From Caballeronia sp. Lep1P3 (lineage in GTDB: Bacteria > Pseudomonadota > Gammaproteobacteria > Burkholderiales > Burkholderiaceae), in NCBI RefSeq assembly GCF_022879595.1, contig NZ_CP084267.1, positions 310,001 through 374,000 on the forward strand: a stretch of 64,000 nucleotides of DNA, in the 5' to 3' direction. Shown here piece after piece: positions 62,073 to 64,000 of this stretch. The notes beneath the pieces are model-generated. The model was not told the origin of the DNA. It did not search any database and was given only the letters and a program-made list of their open reading frames with translations. Positions within the stretch are counted from its first letter, which is position 1; the number at the start of each line of letters is the position of its first letter. Position numbers and translations under genes: made by a program.

Positions 62073-63566
62073 TTACTTGCCGCTTGGGTTGGTCGCGTTG
62101 GTCGCGTTCGTTGCGTCTTGCGCGTCGTCGCGTTCCCAGCCGCCGCCGAGCGCGAGGAACAGATTTACCTGATCGATCGCGACTTGTCCCTGCGCCGCCG
62201 CCACTTGCGCGGCGACGCTCGTGAGCGTGCGCGTGGCGTCGAGATCGGCCAAGAAGGATTCGCGCCCGGCCGAATAGAGCCGATGCGTTTCGTCCGCCGA
62301 TTGCGCCGCCGACCGGTACGCCGTCTGCAGCGTGCCGGCGCGCGTGCTGTCCGACGCGTAGGTCGCGAGATTGCTCTCCGTTTCGCGCAACGCGTTGAGC
62401 ACCACGCCGTCGAAGTGAGCGAGCGCGCCGCCCGATGCCGCTTCCGCCTGCCGCACGCGCGCGCGCTGGCCGTTGATCGGAAAGCTCCAGTTGATGAGCG
62501 GCCCGAACGCCCAGCGGTTCGTCGTCGCGCCGAAGAGATCCTCGGCGACGCCCACCGATCCCACCGACGCCCCGAAGCTCACCGACGGATACAGCGCCGC
62601 CGTCGCCACGCCGATGCGCGCGGTCGATGCCGCGAGTTGCCGCTCGGCCTGACGCACATCGGGACGGCGCTTGAGCAGCGCCGCGCCGTCGCCGACGGGA
62701 ATCGGCTGGCGCAGCGTCGGCACCTTGCTGCACGAAAGCGCGGCGGGCGGCAGCGCGGACGGCGCGCGCGCGAGCAGCATCGCGAGCCGATACTGCGCCA
62801 CGCGGCGGCGCGCGACGAAGCGCGGAATATCGGCGGCGAGCGTTTCGGATTGCGTCTGCCCGCGCGTGACTTCGGACTGGTTGCCGCGGCCCGCTTCGCG
62901 CAGACGCTGCGTGAGGCTCACGCGTTGCCGCTGAAGCGCGAGCGACTTGCGCGCGATATTCAGCTCTTCCGTCGCCGAACAGGATTCGACATACGCGCGC
63001 ACGACATCCGCCACGACCGTGATGCGCGCGAGATCGGCGGCGGCTTCGACCGCTTCGTCGTCCGCTTGCGCGGCTTCGATGCCGCGCTTGAGCTTGCCGA
63101 AGAGATCGAATTCATACGACACGCTCAGTTCGAGCGCGCCTTCGTTCACCACCGGCAGTTTCTCCGTCAATAGATACTGCTCCGCCGATTCCTGCGCGCG
63201 CTGGAACGCAACCGAGCTTCGGCTGGAGAAGCCGCCTTGCCGGTTCGCAAACTCGACTTCGGCGCGCGAGCGGGCGAGATTGGCCGCGGCCACGCGAATG
63301 TCCGCGTTCGAAATCAGCGCTTCGCTCACGAGTGCGTCGAGCGCGGGATCGTCGTAGAGACGCCACCATTTCGACGGCGCCGTGCCGCGCGCGACGGGCG
63401 CTTCGTCCACGCCGTCGATGGGCGCGTTCGCGAACGGCGCGTTGGCCACGGCGCCTTCCGGCAGCTTGTAGTCCGGCCCGACGGTCATGCAGCCGCCGAG
63501 CGCGAGCATCGACGCAAGCAGAGTCAGGCGAAGGCGTTGCGTCTTCATGCGCGCGATGCTTCTCAT
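62073..63566 (-). CDS. Outer-membrane efflux lipoprotein (NodT family), second system
   Basis: A 497-residue outer-membrane factor. The lipobox LALGGC has Cys26 and is followed by MTVGPDYKLPEGA. OEP repeats include LISNADIRVAAANLARSRAE and ATAALYPSVSFGASVGSVG. The C-terminus ends in an unusual DATNATNATNPSGK. ATG 63566 overlaps the TGA of the adaptor gene (ATGA), favouring translational coupling; ATG 63548 is an alternative. It shares the family of the gene at 18736 but belongs to another operon. Confidence 0.9.
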   Translation of the reverse strand: MRSIARMKTQRLRLTLLASMLALGGCMTVGPDYKLPEGAVANAPFANAPIDGVDEAPVARGTAPSKWWRLYDDPALDALVSEALISNADIRVAAANLARSRAEVEFANRQGGFSSRSSVAFQRAQESAEQYLLTEKLPVVNEGALELSVSYEFDLFGKLKRGIEAAQADDEAVEAAADLARITVVADVVRAYVESCSATEELNIARKSLALQRQRVSLTQRLREAGRGNQSEVTRGQTQSETLAADIPRFVARRRVAQYRLAMLLARAPSALPPAALSCSKVPTLRQPIPVGDGAALLKRRPDVRQAERQLAASTARIGVATAALYPSVSFGASVGSVGVAEDLFGATTNRWAFGPLINWSFPINGQRARVRQAEAASGGALAHFDGVVLNALRETESNLATYASDSTRAGTLQTAYRSAAQSADETHRLYSAGRESFLADLDATRTLTSVAAQVAAAQGQVAIDQVNLFLALGGGWERDDAQDATNATNATNPSGK

Positions 63567-64000
63567 TGCGATGCGCCCGAAGCCGGCGCGACGTGCGCGG
63601 GAACCGCCGATGCCGGCGCGGTCGCCGATGCGGGCACGCCGCCCGATGCGTTGCGTCGTCCGATCGTCGGCCCTGTGCCGCGCACGGACACCGTCGCGGT
63701 GCGGCCCGCGATCATGCGGAAATCGGCGGGAATCTCGTCGAGCGCGACGCGCACCGGAATGCGCTGCGCGAGACGCACCCAGCTGAACGCGGGATTCACG
63801 TTCGGCAGGAGGCTCGCGCTCTGCTGGCGGTCGCGGTCCTCGATGGCCGCGACGATGCTCTGAACATGCCCGCGCAACAGATTCGGCTCGCCCATCACCT
63901 TGATATCGACGCTCTGGCCGATGTCGATGCCATGCAGCTTCGTCTCCTCGAAGTAGCCGTCGACGCGAAACGAGTTCATGTCCACCACCGACAACACCGC
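63563..64000 (-). CDS. Efflux periplasmic adaptor (HlyD family), cut by window edge
   Basis: The C-terminal 145 or so residues of a membrane fusion protein; the N-terminus lies beyond base 64000. VDGYFEETKLHGIDIGQSVD and FSWVRLAQRIPVRVALDE are typical of adaptors that work with FUSC/AaeB-type inner-membrane exporters (aromatic acid or fusaric acid efflux). The Ala/Pro-rich tail after residue GTGPTIGRR is probably disordered. It overlaps the outer-membrane factor gene by four bases. Confidence 0.85.
   Translation of the reverse strand, partial: AVLSVVDMNSFRVDGYFEETKLHGIDIGQSVDIKVMGEPNLLRGHVQSIVAAIEDRDRQQSASLLPNVNPAFSWVRLAQRIPVRVALDEIPADFRMIAGRTATVSVRGTGPTIGRRNASGGVPASATAPASAVPAHVAPASGASQ

Overview
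The window is GC-rich, densely coded chromosomal DNA of a Burkholderiales bacterium, most like Caballeronia, Paraburkholderia or Burkholderia. The basis is the DUF4148 secreted protein, the Gram-negative porin type, the many LysR regulators, the MCP, EmrAB and RND-type transport genes, and the aromatic and sugar-acid catabolic clusters. I see no rRNA, tRNA, insertion sequence or CRISPR array.

Layout. 1-9 kb: squalene/phytoene synthase, two LysR regulators each divergent from a target (an alpha/beta hydrolase; mmsA), class I fructose-bisphosphate aldolase and a nitronate monooxygenase-like enzyme. 9.4-14 kb: an aliphatic-sulfonate-type operon (TauD-like dioxygenase, binding protein, two permeases, ATPase). 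14-19 kb: a PBP1-type peptidoglycan synthase, a PhnA-like protein and periplasmic trehalase. 18.7-23.7 kb: an EmrA-EmrB-outer-membrane-factor efflux operon divergent from a TetR gene, with two matching palindromic operators between them. 23.9-27.2 kb: a GlcG-type secreted protein, a BASS symporter and a Bcr-type MFS transporter.

27.2-32.4 kb is the most unusual region. Five minus-strand genes, closely spaced or overlapping, encode in order of transcription: a TIR-domain protein with a coiled coil, one membrane helix and a degenerate nuclease-like periplasmic tail; a glycine-zipper lipoprotein; a trypsin-like protease; a SLOG-type nucleotide-sensor domain joined to four membrane helices; and a small protein built from two repeats. 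TIR plus SLOG is the logic of Thoeris-type immunity, but the effector and accessory parts differ from the Thoeris forms I know. I regard it as a candidate undescribed defence or stress-signalling system.

33.2-38.3 kb: a gallate meta-cleavage operon (gallate dioxygenase, aromatic acid symporter, LigJ-type hydratase, LigK/GalC-type aldolase) ending in a ModA-like protein without a signal peptide. 38.4-47.5 kb: signalling genes (an MCP with a FliA-type promoter, a winged-helix regulator divergent from a DUF899 gene, a hybrid histidine kinase, a GGDEF-EAL protein). 47.5-49.6 kb: a LysR regulator divergent from a Tat-exported epoxide-hydrolase-like enzyme. 49.9-54 kb: a curli operon csgE-F-G-B-A with an unusually long CsgA. 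54-64 kb: porin, DUF2322-like protein, divergent kdgD/garD (galactarate/glucarate catabolism) with paired operators, a Zn-dependent carbamoylase-type amidase, an NmrA-like reductase, an MRJP-family protein, and the start of a second efflux system that runs off the right edge.

Start codons were chosen from Shine-Dalgarno spacing, signal peptides and family N-termini; where they differ from the longest reading frame the evidence field says why. All functional assignments rest on motifs read by eye.
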